Below, one piece after another: positions 26,316 to 35,374 of a stretch of DNA of 64,000 nt. The notes under the pieces were generated by a model. It was not told where the DNA came from, ran no database searches, and saw only the letters and a program-made list of their open reading frames with translations. The number at the start of each line of letters is the position of its first letter. The stretch's first letter is position 1. This DNA is from Planctomycetota bacterium (GTDB taxonomy: Bacteria > Planctomycetota > Phycisphaerae > Phycisphaerales > UBA5793): assembly GCA_013112555.1 (NCBI GenBank), contig JABFGK010000002.1, forward strand, positions 1,302,001-1,366,000. Direction: 5' to 3'. The translations under genes were made by a program, and so were the position numbers.

Positions 26316-27164
26316 ATGAAGATGATGACTTTCTTTGATCTCCCACAACGTACCCGGCCCGGGCTGTTTGTCACTGGAATTGATACGGCTGTCGGGAAGA
26401 CGGTCGTCACGTGTGCCATTGCCGAGTATCTGTCACGTGCTGGGTTGAAGGTGGGCGTTTGCAAGCCATTTGCGACCGGGTGCCGTTCCGAGCGTGGTAA
26501 TCTGGTGAGCGATGATGCCGAGGCGCTGGCGCATTATGCGCAGTTGAGCCCGGAGGTCGGCGGGCTCGGATTGGTGGCCCCGGCGTCCTACAAGCCTGAG
26601 GCTGCCCCGGCTGTGTCGATGGAGTTGGCCGGCTGCCCATTGGATGTTTCGCCCTTGCGTCGCAGTCTGGCCACGCTTGATGAGCATTGCGATGTGATAC
26701 TCGTCGAGGGGTCAGGCGGGCTGATGTTGCCGATTGATCCTCAGCGGCCGAATGTGACCCAACTTGATCTCGTGCGTGAAATGGGGTACCCGGCCATCGT
26801 GGTCAGTAATGCCGGTCACTCGGCATTGAGCCATACCACGATGACGGCAGCGATGCTCCGTCAGGCCATGTGCCCGACAGCCGGGCTGGTGGCCAACTTC
26901 TATGAGCCGGACCATCCCGACCCGTCACACCAGGCCAATGCGGCCTGGTTGTCGCGCCTAACGCTGTTGCCGGTGCTGGCGACGATTCCGCGTGTGGCTG
27001 AGGGTCAGGCCGAGGTGTCGGCCGGCCGGCTGCACGATGACATCCGTGCGGCGATCGTCATGACTGACTGGCGGCACGTGGTGAGGCGACCCACACCGGT
27101 GACCCAGCAGACGTCTCCCGGCTCCGGCCCAGGCTGGATCACCTATCAGCAGCCTCGCGGTTGA
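26316..27164 (+). CDS. bioD: Dethiobiotin synthetase
   Basis: ATP-dependent enzyme that closes the ureido ring of biotin's precursor. The 282-residue protein has the P-loop in GLFVTGIDTAVGKTVVTCAIA near 11-31 and further BioD motifs KPFATGC, SYKPEAAPAVS (substrate contact), LVEGSGGLMLPI and IVVSNAGHSALSHTTMTAAML. It is about 50 residues longer than E. coli BioD because of a C-terminal extension. An ATG at 26328 is an alternative start. No other biotin genes are seen nearby, so the pathway is dispersed. Confidence 0.88.
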   Translation: MKMMTFFDLPQRTRPGLFVTGIDTAVGKTVVTCAIAEYLSRAGLKVGVCKPFATGCRSERGNLVSDDAEALAHYAQLSPEVGGLGLVAPASYKPEAAPAVSMELAGCPLDVSPLRRSLATLDEHCDVILVEGSGGLMLPIDPQRPNVTQLDLVREMGYPAIVVSNAGHSALSHTTMTAAMLRQAMCPTAGLVANFYEPDHPDPSHQANAAWLSRLTLLPVLATIPRVAEGQAEVSAGRLHDDIRAAIVMTDWRHVVRRPTPVTQQTSPGSGPGWITYQQPRG

Positions 27165-27258
27165 GTGGTTCGATGCCCGAATCAGGGTTCCCACCATGCC
27201 GACCGTCTCGTGGATGCGGCCAACAATACGGCCGCGCTACTGGGGGCACTTTTTTCTT

Positions 27259-27283
27259 ACGGGCGAGACGCCCGTACCACTTC
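27259..27283 (+). repeat. Palindromic repeat, ACGGGC/GCCCGT family, copy 1
   Basis: ACGGGCGAGACGCCCGT followed by ACCACTTC. The hairpin arms ACGGGC and GCCCGT flank GAGAC. Confidence 0.85.
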
Positions 27284-27288
27284 AGATT

Positions 27289-27313
27289 ACGGGTGAGACG
27301 CCCGTAGCACTTC
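27289..27313 (+). repeat. Palindromic repeat, ACGGGC/GCCCGT family, copy 2
   Basis: ACGGGTGAGACGCCCGT followed by AGCACTTC, a near-identical direct copy 30 bases after copy 1, just upstream of the ATP-citrate-lyase-like operon. Confidence 0.85.
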
Positions 27314-27337
27314 ACGAATGAGAAGGCATCACACAGC

Positions 27338-28860
27338 ATGGCACGACTGCATGAATACCAGGGCAAGGCACTGCTGCAGGAGGCCGGAATGGCTGTCCCG
27401 CGCGGTGCCGTGGCTGCCACCCCGGAGGAGGCCGGCGACCAGACAGCCTCGCTGCTGTCTGACGGGGCCGGGGGGTCGTTCTCAAGATCCAGGCCTGGAC
27501 CACCGGCCGCAAGGCCATGGGGGGCGTTACGTTTGCCTCCAGTGCCGACGAGGCCCGGGATCAGGCACAGCAACTGCTCGGCATGAGAGTCGGCAACTTT
27601 CCCGTTACCCAGGTGCTCATTGAGGAGCAACTGGAGATCAAGGACGAGTTGTTCGTCTCCCTGTCGATTGATGATGCGACGCGGCAACCTGTGATGCTGC
27701 TGGCCCTTGAGGGCGGGTCGGGGATCGAGGAACGTGCAGCCCAGGTGAAGCGATTGCAGATCAATGTCACCGATGGGCCGGACCTGGCACGGGTGCAGCA
27801 ACTCCTGGCCGAATCAACGGTTGAGCCGGCACTGCATGACGAGGTCCTGTCGGCAGTCCGGACACTTTGGGACACGGCGAAGCGGATTGAGGCGCGGAGT
27901 GTTGAGATCAACCCACTGGTGACGACCCGCGATGGGCGATTGGTGGCGGCCGACTGTCGTATGACGGTCGACGACTATGCCGTGTTCCGGCATCCTGAAC
28001 TCGGGATCGACATTGCGCGCGAACTTGATCATCCGCCGACGGAACTCGAGCGCATCGCGTATGACGTTGAGCAGAATGACCACCGCGGCACGTTCTACTT
28101 CGCGCAGTTGCCGACCGAGTCTGATCGGCCGGTGATCGGCTTCCACGGGGCGGGCGGTGGCGGCTCGATGATGTCGATGGATGCCGTGACGAAGGCCGGG
28201 TTTGCGATTGCCAACTTCACGGATACGTCGGGCAACCCGAGTTCAGCGAAGGTGTACCGGGCAGCCCGGATCATTCTGTCCCAGCCGGGGTTGGTCGGGT
28301 ACTTCGGCTCGGGCAGCGGCGTGGCCAGTCAGGAACAGTTCCATTCTGCCTACGGTTTGGCCAAGGCGTTTCTTGAGATGAACATGGCCATCCCGGCGGT
28401 CATTCGACTCGGCGGCAACAGCGAGGACCGGGCCTGTGAGATTCTGCACGATGCCTGTGCTGATCTGCCGGCCCCGGTGGAGGGGTATCGCAAGGACGAC
28501 ACGCCGGCCTTTTGTGCAACCCGTTTCACGACGCTGGTCGAGCAGTCTTCCGGGAGGTCAGACGGCATGAAGCGCCGCGTGCCTGAGTTTGTCGGCTCGC
28601 CATCGGCCTTTTCGTTCCCGATCAACGGCGGGTGTGTGTGGGTCGACCATGCATCGTGTGATGAGGCTGCGACGGCATTGGTCATCAAGCATGGCTCCAT
28701 GCTGCTCAAGGCCGATACATCGGGCAAGCCGGTGCCGGCTGTTTCGGAGGCTGACATTGCCAACAAGGACAGCGAACTGATTGCCTGTGAGATTGAGTGC
28801 CGGCGGGCGGGCAGGCCGGTGGTGTTTGTTGATCTGCCCATTGAAGGCATTGACTGCTGA
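27338..28860 (+). CDS. aclB: ATP-citrate lyase small subunit-like (SucC-related), with a frameshift
   Basis: ATP-grasp/SucC-like subunit of an acyl-CoA-forming ligase. The start MARLHEYQGKALLQEAGMAVPRG is the classic SucC/AclB opening. The frame breaks in the G6 run at 27470-27475; one more G would restore GVVLKIQAWTTGRKAMGG and the rest (VEINPLVTTRDGRLVAADCRM, FHGAGGGGSMMSMDAVTKAGF, FGSGSGVASQEQFHSAYG, RLGGNSEDRACEILHDAC). About 507 residues would result. The next gene fuses a SucD-like part to a citryl-CoA-lyase-like domain, which is why I favour ATP-citrate lyase over succinyl-CoA synthetase. Conserved sequence on both sides suggests a base-call error. Confidence 0.78.
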
Positions 28861-28920
28861 CCGGTTTCTGACCGTCACGATTCGAGCGCACAGCGAACGA
28901 CATGAACGGGCGATTGCATC

Positions 28921-30663
28921 ATGGCCATCATCATTGACGAAACGAAGAACGTGCTTGTGCAGGGCATTACCGGCCGCGAGGGGCAGGCTCGCACGCGCCT
29001 GATGAAGGATTTCGGGACGAACGTCGTTGCCGGCTGCACGCCGGGCAAGGGTGGGCAGGAGATCCTCGGGGTCCCGGTGTTTGACACGCCGGCCGAAGCG
29101 ATGGCCCACTGCAAGGAATCGGGGGTTGGTGCGATCGATGTCTCGGTGTTGTTTGTCCCGGCCCGTGGGGTCAAGGATGCAGCCATTGAGGCGATCGAGG
29201 CAGGGGTGAAGTTTCTCGTGATCGTGCCGGATCGTGTGCCGGTGTGGGATGCGATGGCCATTGCCGAGTGTGCTGAAGCACACGGCGCTCGATTCGTCGG
29301 GCCGAATACGCTTGGTGTTTTGAGTCCAGGTCGGGGTGTGCTTGGGATGATCGGCGGGCGGGCGGCATCGGCTCGTGAATGGTTCAAGCCGGGGCACGTC
29401 GGGGTGATTTCACGGTCCGGCGGCATGACGTCGTCGTGTGGGTATTACCTCGGGCAGCAGGGAATCGGCTTGTCGACGCTCGTCCATGTCGGCGGCGATC
29501 AGGTTCTCGGTACACGTATTCCCGATGCAGCGCTCATGTTCGAGGCCGACCCGGAGACGAAGGCGATCGTGATCTTCGGCGAGATCGGTGGCAGCCAGGA
29601 AGAGCAACTGGCCGACCTGATTCGAGAGAAGAAGGTGACCAAGCCGGTGATTGCCTACATCGGGGGGGCCGCTGCGAAGGAAGGCACACGATTCAGTCAT
29701 GCCGGCGCGATCATTGAAGGCGGCAAGGGCACCCATGCCGGCAAGGTTTCAGCGTTGCGTGACGCCGGCGCGACGGTGGTTGAAGGTTTCGGGGACCTGC
29801 CGGCCGCAGCACTCAGGGTGCTGACCGAGCACGGGATCCCGTTGGTCAGTCGAGAGGCACAGGCAGCGATGGCAGCACAGAATCCGAATGCGTGGTCCAC
29901 GGGCGTCACGGAGATCCGGCCGAACCATGTCGGTGTGCGCGGGCACAACATTGCGGACCTCATGGGGCGGGTGAGTTACGGCCAGGCTGTGTATCTCATT
30001 CTGCGCGGCGAGTTACCTTCGCCGGAAGTCGGCCGGCTGATGGACTCGATAATCGTGTCGAGTATCGATCATGGTGCCACGCCGCCGTCCTGTCTGGCAG
30101 CGCGGACGGTTGCTTCGACCGGGGCGTCGCTCAGTGCATCGGTGGCAGCCGGGATCATGAGTATCAACAGGCATCACGGCGGGGCGATCGAAGATTGTGC
30201 CCGGACGTTGAAACTCATCATGGATCGGGCTGCTGAGCAACCGGACATGGCCATTGATGAGGCTGCCCAGCAGGTGATCGACGAGTTCAAGTCCCGTGGC
30301 GAACGGCTGCCGGGGTTCGGGCATCGGTATCACACGGCCGACCCGCGCACCTCGCGGCTGTTTGAACTGGCACGCGAAGCCGGCGTGGATGGGCCGTACA
30401 TGCAGGCGACCGAAGCGGTGCTGCGGCGTTTTGCGGTGGCCGGCAAGCGGATCCCGTTGAACGTGGACGGGGCCGTCGGGGCGGTGCTCGCTGATCTCGG
30501 GTTCGACCCGGCAGTCATGAACGGCTTGTTCATGATTGCACGGACGGCCGGCCTGGTGGCACATGTGATCGAGGAGCAGACGTGCAACCGCCCGATGCGG
30601 AAGATCGATCCGGTTGCCCATTCGTACAACGGGCCGACGAACCGGCCGCCGGTGTCCGGGTAA
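28921..30663 (+). CDS. aclA: ATP-citrate lyase large subunit-like (SucD plus citryl-CoA lyase domain)
   Basis: A 580-residue two-domain protein. Residues 1-300 are SucD-like: CoA-binding VQGITGREGQARTRLMKDFGTNVVAGCTPGKGG and the phosphohistidine H260 in FSHAGAIIEGGKGT. Residues about 310-570 are citrate-synthase-like, with H383 (SSIDHGATPPS), H468 in GFGHRYHTADPR, and RIPLNVDGAVGAVL. This fusion is the hallmark of ATP-citrate lyase: citrate + ATP + CoA gives acetyl-CoA and oxaloacetate. It lies 60 bases after the SucC-like gene in an aclB-aclA order like that of Chlorobi. In a heterotroph it may supply acetyl-CoA; whether it belongs to a reverse TCA cycle cannot be told here. Confidence 0.85.
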   Translation: MAIIIDETKNVLVQGITGREGQARTRLMKDFGTNVVAGCTPGKGGQEILGVPVFDTPAEAMAHCKESGVGAIDVSVLFVPARGVKDAAIEAIEAGVKFLVIVPDRVPVWDAMAIAECAEAHGARFVGPNTLGVLSPGRGVLGMIGGRAASAREWFKPGHVGVISRSGGMTSSCGYYLGQQGIGLSTLVHVGGDQVLGTRIPDAALMFEADPETKAIVIFGEIGGSQEEQLADLIREKKVTKPVIAYIGGAAAKEGTRFSHAGAIIEGGKGTHAGKVSALRDAGATVVEGFGDLPAAALRVLTEHGIPLVSREAQAAMAAQNPNAWSTGVTEIRPNHVGVRGHNIADLMGRVSYGQAVYLILRGELPSPEVGRLMDSIIVSSIDHGATPPSCLAARTVASTGASLSASVAAGIMSINRHHGGAIEDCARTLKLIMDRAAEQPDMAIDEAAQQVIDEFKSRGERLPGFGHRYHTADPRTSRLFELAREAGVDGPYMQATEAVLRRFAVAGKRIPLNVDGAVGAVLADLGFDPAVMNGLFMIARTAGLVAHVIEEQTCNRPMRKIDPVAHSYNGPTNRPPVSG

Positions 30664-30699
30664 TCCGCTCGGCTGCTGATCCGTGTACCATGACTGATC

Positions 30700-31317
30700 A
30701 TGTGCAACGAGCCACCCCATGACATCCCGGCCCCGAATGCGTCGACTGCGATCGAGCCGCCGACACTGACCACCGCACGATTGTTGCTGCGCCCGTACCG
30801 GACTGAAGATGCAGCGGATGTTGCCCGGCTGGCCGGCCATGAAAAAGTTGCTGCCTCGACGGAGAATATCCCGTATCCGTACTCGGTCGAAGCGGCAATC
30901 GAATGGATCGACTCACAGGCTGAGAAGAATCGGTCCGGATCCGGTGTCAATCTGCGGGTTGGACTTCGTGACACCGGCGAGCAGGTCGGTGGGATCGGTC
31001 TTGTTGTGCAGCGAGCACATCTCAGGGCGGAACTCGGATACTGGATTTCCGTCCCGCATTGGGGCAACGGGTATGCCACGGAGGCGTCGGTGGCGATGCT
31101 GGAGTATGGCTTCAATACGTTGAACCTGAACCGTATTTTTGCCATGTATTTTGCCCACAATGCTGCCTCGGGGCGGGTGATGCAGAAACTCGGGATGACG
31201 CACGAAGGCTGTATGCGGAGGCACACGCTGAAAGACGGTCGGTTTCTGGACATGGAGCGGTACGCCATCCTGCATGACGAATGGAGCGCGCGACGTACCA
31301 CGACCGGCGATGCGTGA
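30700..31317 (+). CDS. GNAT family N-acetyltransferase (RimJ/RimL type), copy 1
   Basis: A 205-residue acetyltransferase. It has TTARLLLRPYRTEDAADVARLAG at the start, the acetyl-CoA region ELGYWISVPHWGNGYATEA and the RimJ-type NLNRIFAMYFAHNAASGRVMQKLGMTHEGCMRRH. Substrates could be ribosomal protein N-termini or small amines. It is strongly similar to the next gene, indicating a tandem duplication. ATG 30700 lacks a strong ribosome-binding site. Confidence 0.88.
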   Translation: MCNEPPHDIPAPNASTAIEPPTLTTARLLLRPYRTEDAADVARLAGHEKVAASTENIPYPYSVEAAIEWIDSQAEKNRSGSGVNLRVGLRDTGEQVGGIGLVVQRAHLRAELGYWISVPHWGNGYATEASVAMLEYGFNTLNLNRIFAMYFAHNAASGRVMQKLGMTHEGCMRRHTLKDGRFLDMERYAILHDEWSARRTTTGDA

Positions 31318-31398
31318 TCCGACGACGATGGATGGTGCATCTGAACGTGATGTTGCCGAGATCAACTCAACGCCCTGACTGCCCTACGATCGCTCACG

Positions 31399-32013
31399 AT
31401 GAGTACAGATTCAGCAGATACCAACCCGGCTCCAGCGAACGTGACCCCGATCGACCCGCCGACCTTGACCACGAAGCGGCTCGTGATTCGGCCGTACCGA
31501 TTGCGTGACGCTGATGAGACGGCTCGACTGGCCGGTCATGAGAAGGTTGTTGACACGACGCTCAATATCCCGTCCCCGTACACGCCGGATGCGGCCCGGG
31601 ACTGGATCGGCACGCACGACGAGATGTACCAGACCGGGGCCGGCGTGAGCCTGCGCATCGGTCTGAAGGATTCGGACGCGCACGTGGGTGGCGTCGGGCT
31701 GCGCGTCAATTCCAGGCACAGCAAGGCCGAACTGGGCTACTGGATTGCGGTCGATCACTGGAACCAGGGCTACGCGACCGAGGCAGCCGGTGCGATGCTG
31801 GAGTATGGATTCAACACGCTGAACCTGAATCGTGTGTATGCGCACTACATGATGCGCAACCCGGCCTCCGGTCGAGTCATGCAGAAACTCGGCATGGCAC
31901 GAGAGGGGAGGCTGCGGCATCATGTCAGGAAGAACGATGCGTATGAGGATCTGGAGCTGTACGGGATGCTCCGGTCCGACTGGCAGAAGAGACAACAAGG
32001 ATCATCACCATGA
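31399..32013 (+). CDS. GNAT family N-acetyltransferase (RimJ/RimL type), copy 2
   Basis: A 204-residue paralogue of the preceding gene, matching along the whole length (TTKRLVIRPYRLRDADETARLAGHEKV; ELGYWIAVDHWNQGYATEA; NLNRVYAHYMMRNPASGRVMQKLGMAREGRLRHH). It overlaps the following HD-domain gene by four bases (ATGA), so those two are translationally coupled. Confidence 0.88.
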   Translation: MSTDSADTNPAPANVTPIDPPTLTTKRLVIRPYRLRDADETARLAGHEKVVDTTLNIPSPYTPDAARDWIGTHDEMYQTGAGVSLRIGLKDSDAHVGGVGLRVNSRHSKAELGYWIAVDHWNQGYATEAAGAMLEYGFNTLNLNRVYAHYMMRNPASGRVMQKLGMAREGRLRHHVRKNDAYEDLELYGMLRSDWQKRQQGSSP

Positions 32014-32588
32014 CGACATACAGCACCGACGACATTGCCACGCTGTTTCCCGAGATCACCGAGATTTCCGATGCCGGCCTGCGCGACCAGGTGGCAGCGG
32101 TCTGGAACGAGGCCATCACGACCGGCTGCGGGGGGAAGGGCTGGTCTTTTGATGAACTTCGGGCCGTCAAGTTCACACTGCTGGCCGGCGATATCGACCT
32201 GACGTTTGTGGACCATGTCCGCAGTTGTGCCCGGCAGTGCATGGCCATCACGGACGTGCTGCATGCCATCTTCGGCCCGGACAAGATCCCGGTGAATCGC
32301 GATTATCTGGTGGCCGGCTCACTGCTGGCCGACGTCGGCAAGCCGCTTGAGTATGACAAGGACTCAGCAGGCAGCGTGATCAAGGGGCATTACGGTGACA
32401 TGCTGCGGCACCCGTTTTCGGGTGTGGCGATGTGCTACAAGCACGGCATCCCGGCCGAGGTGATGCACATCGTGGCAACGCACTCGCATGAGGGTGACAA
32501 GGTGCAGCGGTCGATTGAGTCGATCATCTTCCACCATGCCGATTTCGTCGATTTCGATATTGCCAAGTACCTGGGCAGCAGGAAGTAG
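32010..32588 (+). CDS. HD domain-containing phosphohydrolase-like protein
   Basis: A 192-residue protein with an HD-type metal site. The histidine and aspartate series is visible in DHVRSCARQC (first His), AGSLLADVGK (the paired position reads AD rather than the canonical HD), HPFSGV, ATHSHEGD and FHHADFVDFD. Because the central HD doublet is altered, the enzymatic activity is less certain than for standard HD hydrolases; a nucleotide or phosphoester substrate is possible. It is coupled by ATGA overlap to the second GNAT gene. Confidence 0.7.
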   Translation: MTTYSTDDIATLFPEITEISDAGLRDQVAAVWNEAITTGCGGKGWSFDELRAVKFTLLAGDIDLTFVDHVRSCARQCMAITDVLHAIFGPDKIPVNRDYLVAGSLLADVGKPLEYDKDSAGSVIKGHYGDMLRHPFSGVAMCYKHGIPAEVMHIVATHSHEGDKVQRSIESIIFHHADFVDFDIAKYLGSRK

Positions 32589-32872
32589 AGAGCGCTGCAC
32601 AGCCGGTCTACTGATTCTGTTGGCTCATCGATCGACTATCGGTCGTCGGCTGTTGGTGCGCGGGAGCCGGCGGTCCCGTGCATTGCTGCCAGATGGTGCC
32701 GGTTTGCAGCGACACGAATGTGTGCTTGTATCGCTCCCACGGCATCATCCCTCAAGGTCTGATCCTGACGTGCCGATCCCGTTCATGTTCCTTCGTGACA
32801 GACGAGGCGAGTGTGATAACCCATCACATTTCGAACTCAACAGACGTGAACAGAGGATGGGTGTCGGCGAAC

Positions 32873-33718
32873 ATGAACACTGATGCTCGATTGCAATATG
32901 ACCGCGATCTACTCCAGAAGCGCATTGGCGAGATGGAGCAGAAGATCAGCGAACTCAACACTGAGTTGACCAAGTCGAATCGACTCGCCACGCTCGGTGT
33001 GTTATCGGGCATGGTCATGCATGAGTTCAACAATCTACTGGCCCATATCAGCGGCTACGCGCAGTTGGCGCAGAACACGCCCGAGGATCGGGAGTTGGTT
33101 GCCAAGTCGCTGACGCGCACGATCGAGGGCACGGAGCAACTCACTCGGATTGCATCGGCGCTGCTTGGATTCATGCGCGGCGATCAGCAGCTCCAGTCGG
33201 CCAACATCCATCGGGTGATTGATGAGGCGCTGCTGTGCCTGGCACGCGACCCGAGCAAGGACGGCATCCGTTTCGTTCGTCAGGTCCCGCCGAATCTCCG
33301 CGTCGGGATGCGGCCGATCTGCCTGCAGCAGGTTCTGCTGAACCTCATGCTCAACTCGATTGACGCCATGCGACAGTCCGGCGGTGAGTTGAAGATCTTT
33401 GCTCAGCCGCTGCCCGGCGGGCAGGTCTGCATCAAGGTGGCTGACACCGGAGGTGGGCTGCCCGAGGACGTTGCCCGGAACGCGTTCAAGCCGTTGGCAA
33501 ACGCTGCAATGGCAGACCCTGGGCTCACGAGTACCAGCAAGCCGTCAGGGCATGGTCTGGGTCTCAGCATTTGCCATCATCTTGTCACGGAGGCCCAAGG
33601 GCGAATCGAGTTCCAGACGTCGCCGCAGAGCGGGACGGTGTTCACTGTGATTCTCCCGGTTGAGAGTCGTGAGGATTCCTGCGACAACAACGACCAGAAC
33701 AGCCGTCGTTCTGCGTGA
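32873..33718 (+). CDS. Sensor histidine kinase (cytoplasmic)
   Basis: A 281-residue kinase core without membrane segments. A coiled coil (LLQKRIGEMEQKISELNTELTKSNRL) leads into the H box ATLGVLSGMVMHEFNNLLAHISGYAQLA. The N box LQQVLLNLMLNSIDAM and the G boxes VADTGGGLPEDV and GHGLGLSICHHLV are intact. It has no receiver domain and no adjacent response regulator, so it is an orphan. Start uncertain: ATG 32873 is chosen; GTG 32861 has AGAGGA at 32852-32857 and is an alternative; the longer upstream frame is not protein-like. Confidence 0.87.
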   Translation: MNTDARLQYDRDLLQKRIGEMEQKISELNTELTKSNRLATLGVLSGMVMHEFNNLLAHISGYAQLAQNTPEDRELVAKSLTRTIEGTEQLTRIASALLGFMRGDQQLQSANIHRVIDEALLCLARDPSKDGIRFVRQVPPNLRVGMRPICLQQVLLNLMLNSIDAMRQSGGELKIFAQPLPGGQVCIKVADTGGGLPEDVARNAFKPLANAAMADPGLTSTSKPSGHGLGLSICHHLVTEAQGRIEFQTSPQSGTVFTVILPVESREDSCDNNDQNSRRSA

Positions 33719-34045
33719 CGCAAACCAGTAACTGCTTTTGAGATTTGGGTGATTGCAGCATAAGGCAGGTCTTTTCTGTTTTTGGTTTTGTGGCACGATC
33801 CAAGCAAAGTAAACAAATGGACAAATTGAATACTGCTGTGCAGTCGTGCTTTTTCATTTTTCATGCCAGAGTAACGGATATGGCCAAACCTGGGCGAAAA
33901 ATGGCTCGGATTGTGCACAAATTGTGGATAAGCGGCATTTGTGCTTATTCGGCTGACATTACCCGATAATACGGACGGTAAAATAGGGAAAAAAAACAAA
34001 GTCTCGTTGCCGACTATTGGGGGTATTGGTATGATGGGCAGACTG

Positions 34046-34071
34046 AAGACACCCGGAAAAGGGGTCTTTTT
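34046..34071 (+). terminator. Hairpin with T-run, possible terminator
   Basis: AAGACACCC pairs with GGGGTCTT around GGAAAA, followed by five T. It would end a transcript that begins in the low-G+C region. Confidence 0.6.
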
Positions 34072-34094
34072 GAATCTGATCTTTCTCCCCTCCG

Positions 34095-34129
34095 CGCGTA
34101 GCCGGCTCGTTCTGGCTACGCGTTTTTTT
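34095..34129 (+). terminator. Strong rho-independent terminator
   Basis: CGCGTAGCC (34095-34103) and GGCTACGCG (34114-34122) form a perfect 9-bp stem followed by seven T. No protein gene lies directly upstream on this strand. Confidence 0.9.
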
Positions 34130-34422
34130 CTGGTATTCTGTCTGTGTGTGTTTGAACTCGGCCCGCCTCCCGCGATCGCCCCTCCCCCCCCTCCGCTCTA
34201 CTGATTCGAGAATGGGGGCTTCGTATGCACAGTCGAGGTTCAGGAGTGGCGGGTTGCTGCCGACGTTGAATAGGATGCGTGGGAGAGAGTGAAGATGAAT
34301 GATTCGATCTCCCGGAAGCCGGCAGCCGCACACTGTGGCCTCTTACTCCTGCTGATGTCCTTGCACGTGATACGCTCGGGATCCAGACCCACGCCCGATG
34401 CACAGGTGACTACACTACCGTT

Positions 34423-35343
34423 ATGTTGCTGACGCTCACAGCCCGTTCTCTCGAGCCTCTCCTGGCCAGGACTGCCTCAGATCGCAGACGGATCGAATCC
34501 GGCTACGACCAGGATGGGAACGTCGAGGGCGGGGCTCGGTCCCCGATTGCGATTGAGGACATCCCCCGGTTTGCGATGGAGCGGATCGGGTTGCGTGGGT
34601 TGGTGGTTGATACCTCGCTGTTGCGTGGCTGGCCCCTTGACCGGTTGGACCGGCTTCGGATGCAGGCCGACCAGTCGGGTTGCCCGTGTCTCATTCTCCG
34701 TGAATCGGCCCCGGTTGTCATTTCAGCCGGCCCCGGCGTGGCTGCCGATGAGTCGGACAAGACGTTTGCCCGGATTGAAACCGTGGCCAAGGCGGCCCAC
34801 CGGCTCGGGTGCAATGCATTTTCGCTTCGCCCGTATGAGATCACATCTGATATTCAGTTTGATGCGGCCGCCGACCTGTTGCGCAAGGTGATGGATCGCA
34901 TTGACCGGATGGAACTGAATCTTTTGATCGAGCCGGGTGGTGGGACGCTTGCCAATCCCCAGGTCCTGATCGAACTGGTCAAGAAGGTGGGCGGGTTCCG
35001 AATCGGCACCATGCCGAGTTTCGCTTACGCTGCCCGAACTGAGGATTCCGAGACGACCTTGCGTCAGACCGCCCCGTTTTCCAGTGCCATTGTTGCCAGT
35101 TGTTCGGGTCTTGAAGCAAGCGGAGATGGGCATGCCGCGGAGACGGCGACTCGGGTTGATCTGGCCGGTTCCGTTCAGGCGATCAAGAGCGTGGGATACG
35201 AACAGATTCTGGCGCTGGACTACTATCCCATCCTGCAGTCCAAGGCGACCGGGAAGAAGAAGGCTGCGTCCCCGCCGCCTGACCCGATCCCGATCCTTGA
35301 TGCCGCCCGACAGACGATTGAGCAGGCACTCGAGAAGGACTAG
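34423..35343 (+). CDS. Sugar phosphate isomerase/epimerase-like TIM-barrel protein
   Basis: A 306-residue protein with the xylose-isomerase-like TIM-barrel layout. Strand-like segments include RGLVVDTSLLRGWPLDRL, CLILRESAPVVI, LNLLIEPGGGTLANPQVLIELVKKVGGFRIGTMPSFA and QILALDYYPIL. The metal-binding residues of the family are not all obvious, so the enzyme may be diverged. It lies 31 bases before cmk on the same strand and could be co-transcribed with it and plsC. Confidence 0.65.
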   Translation: MLLTLTARSLEPLLARTASDRRRIESGYDQDGNVEGGARSPIAIEDIPRFAMERIGLRGLVVDTSLLRGWPLDRLDRLRMQADQSGCPCLILRESAPVVISAGPGVAADESDKTFARIETVAKAAHRLGCNAFSLRPYEITSDIQFDAAADLLRKVMDRIDRMELNLLIEPGGGTLANPQVLIELVKKVGGFRIGTMPSFAYAARTEDSETTLRQTAPFSSAIVASCSGLEASGDGHAAETATRVDLAGSVQAIKSVGYEQILALDYYPILQSKATGKKKAASPPPDPIPILDAARQTIEQALEKD

Positions 35344-35374
35344 CGAGGCACGATGGGCCTGGTGTTTGGAGCAA

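Larger units (their letters stand above)
33719..34422. other. Long low-G+C intergenic region
   Basis: About 700 bases with lower G+C than the genes around it and no convincing protein gene. It contains a DnaA-box-like TGTGGATAA at 33923-33931 next to the palindrome TTGTGCACAA, and two intrinsic-terminator-like hairpins. Terminators without an upstream gene suggest a small untranslated RNA transcribed on the plus strand. A 29-codon frame from 33880 ends at 33969 but has no family match. Confidence 0.5.

Noticed and set aside
27338..30663. Plain succinyl-CoA synthetase (sucCD)
   Set aside because: The second gene carries an additional citrate-synthase-like domain with its histidines, which sucD lacks.
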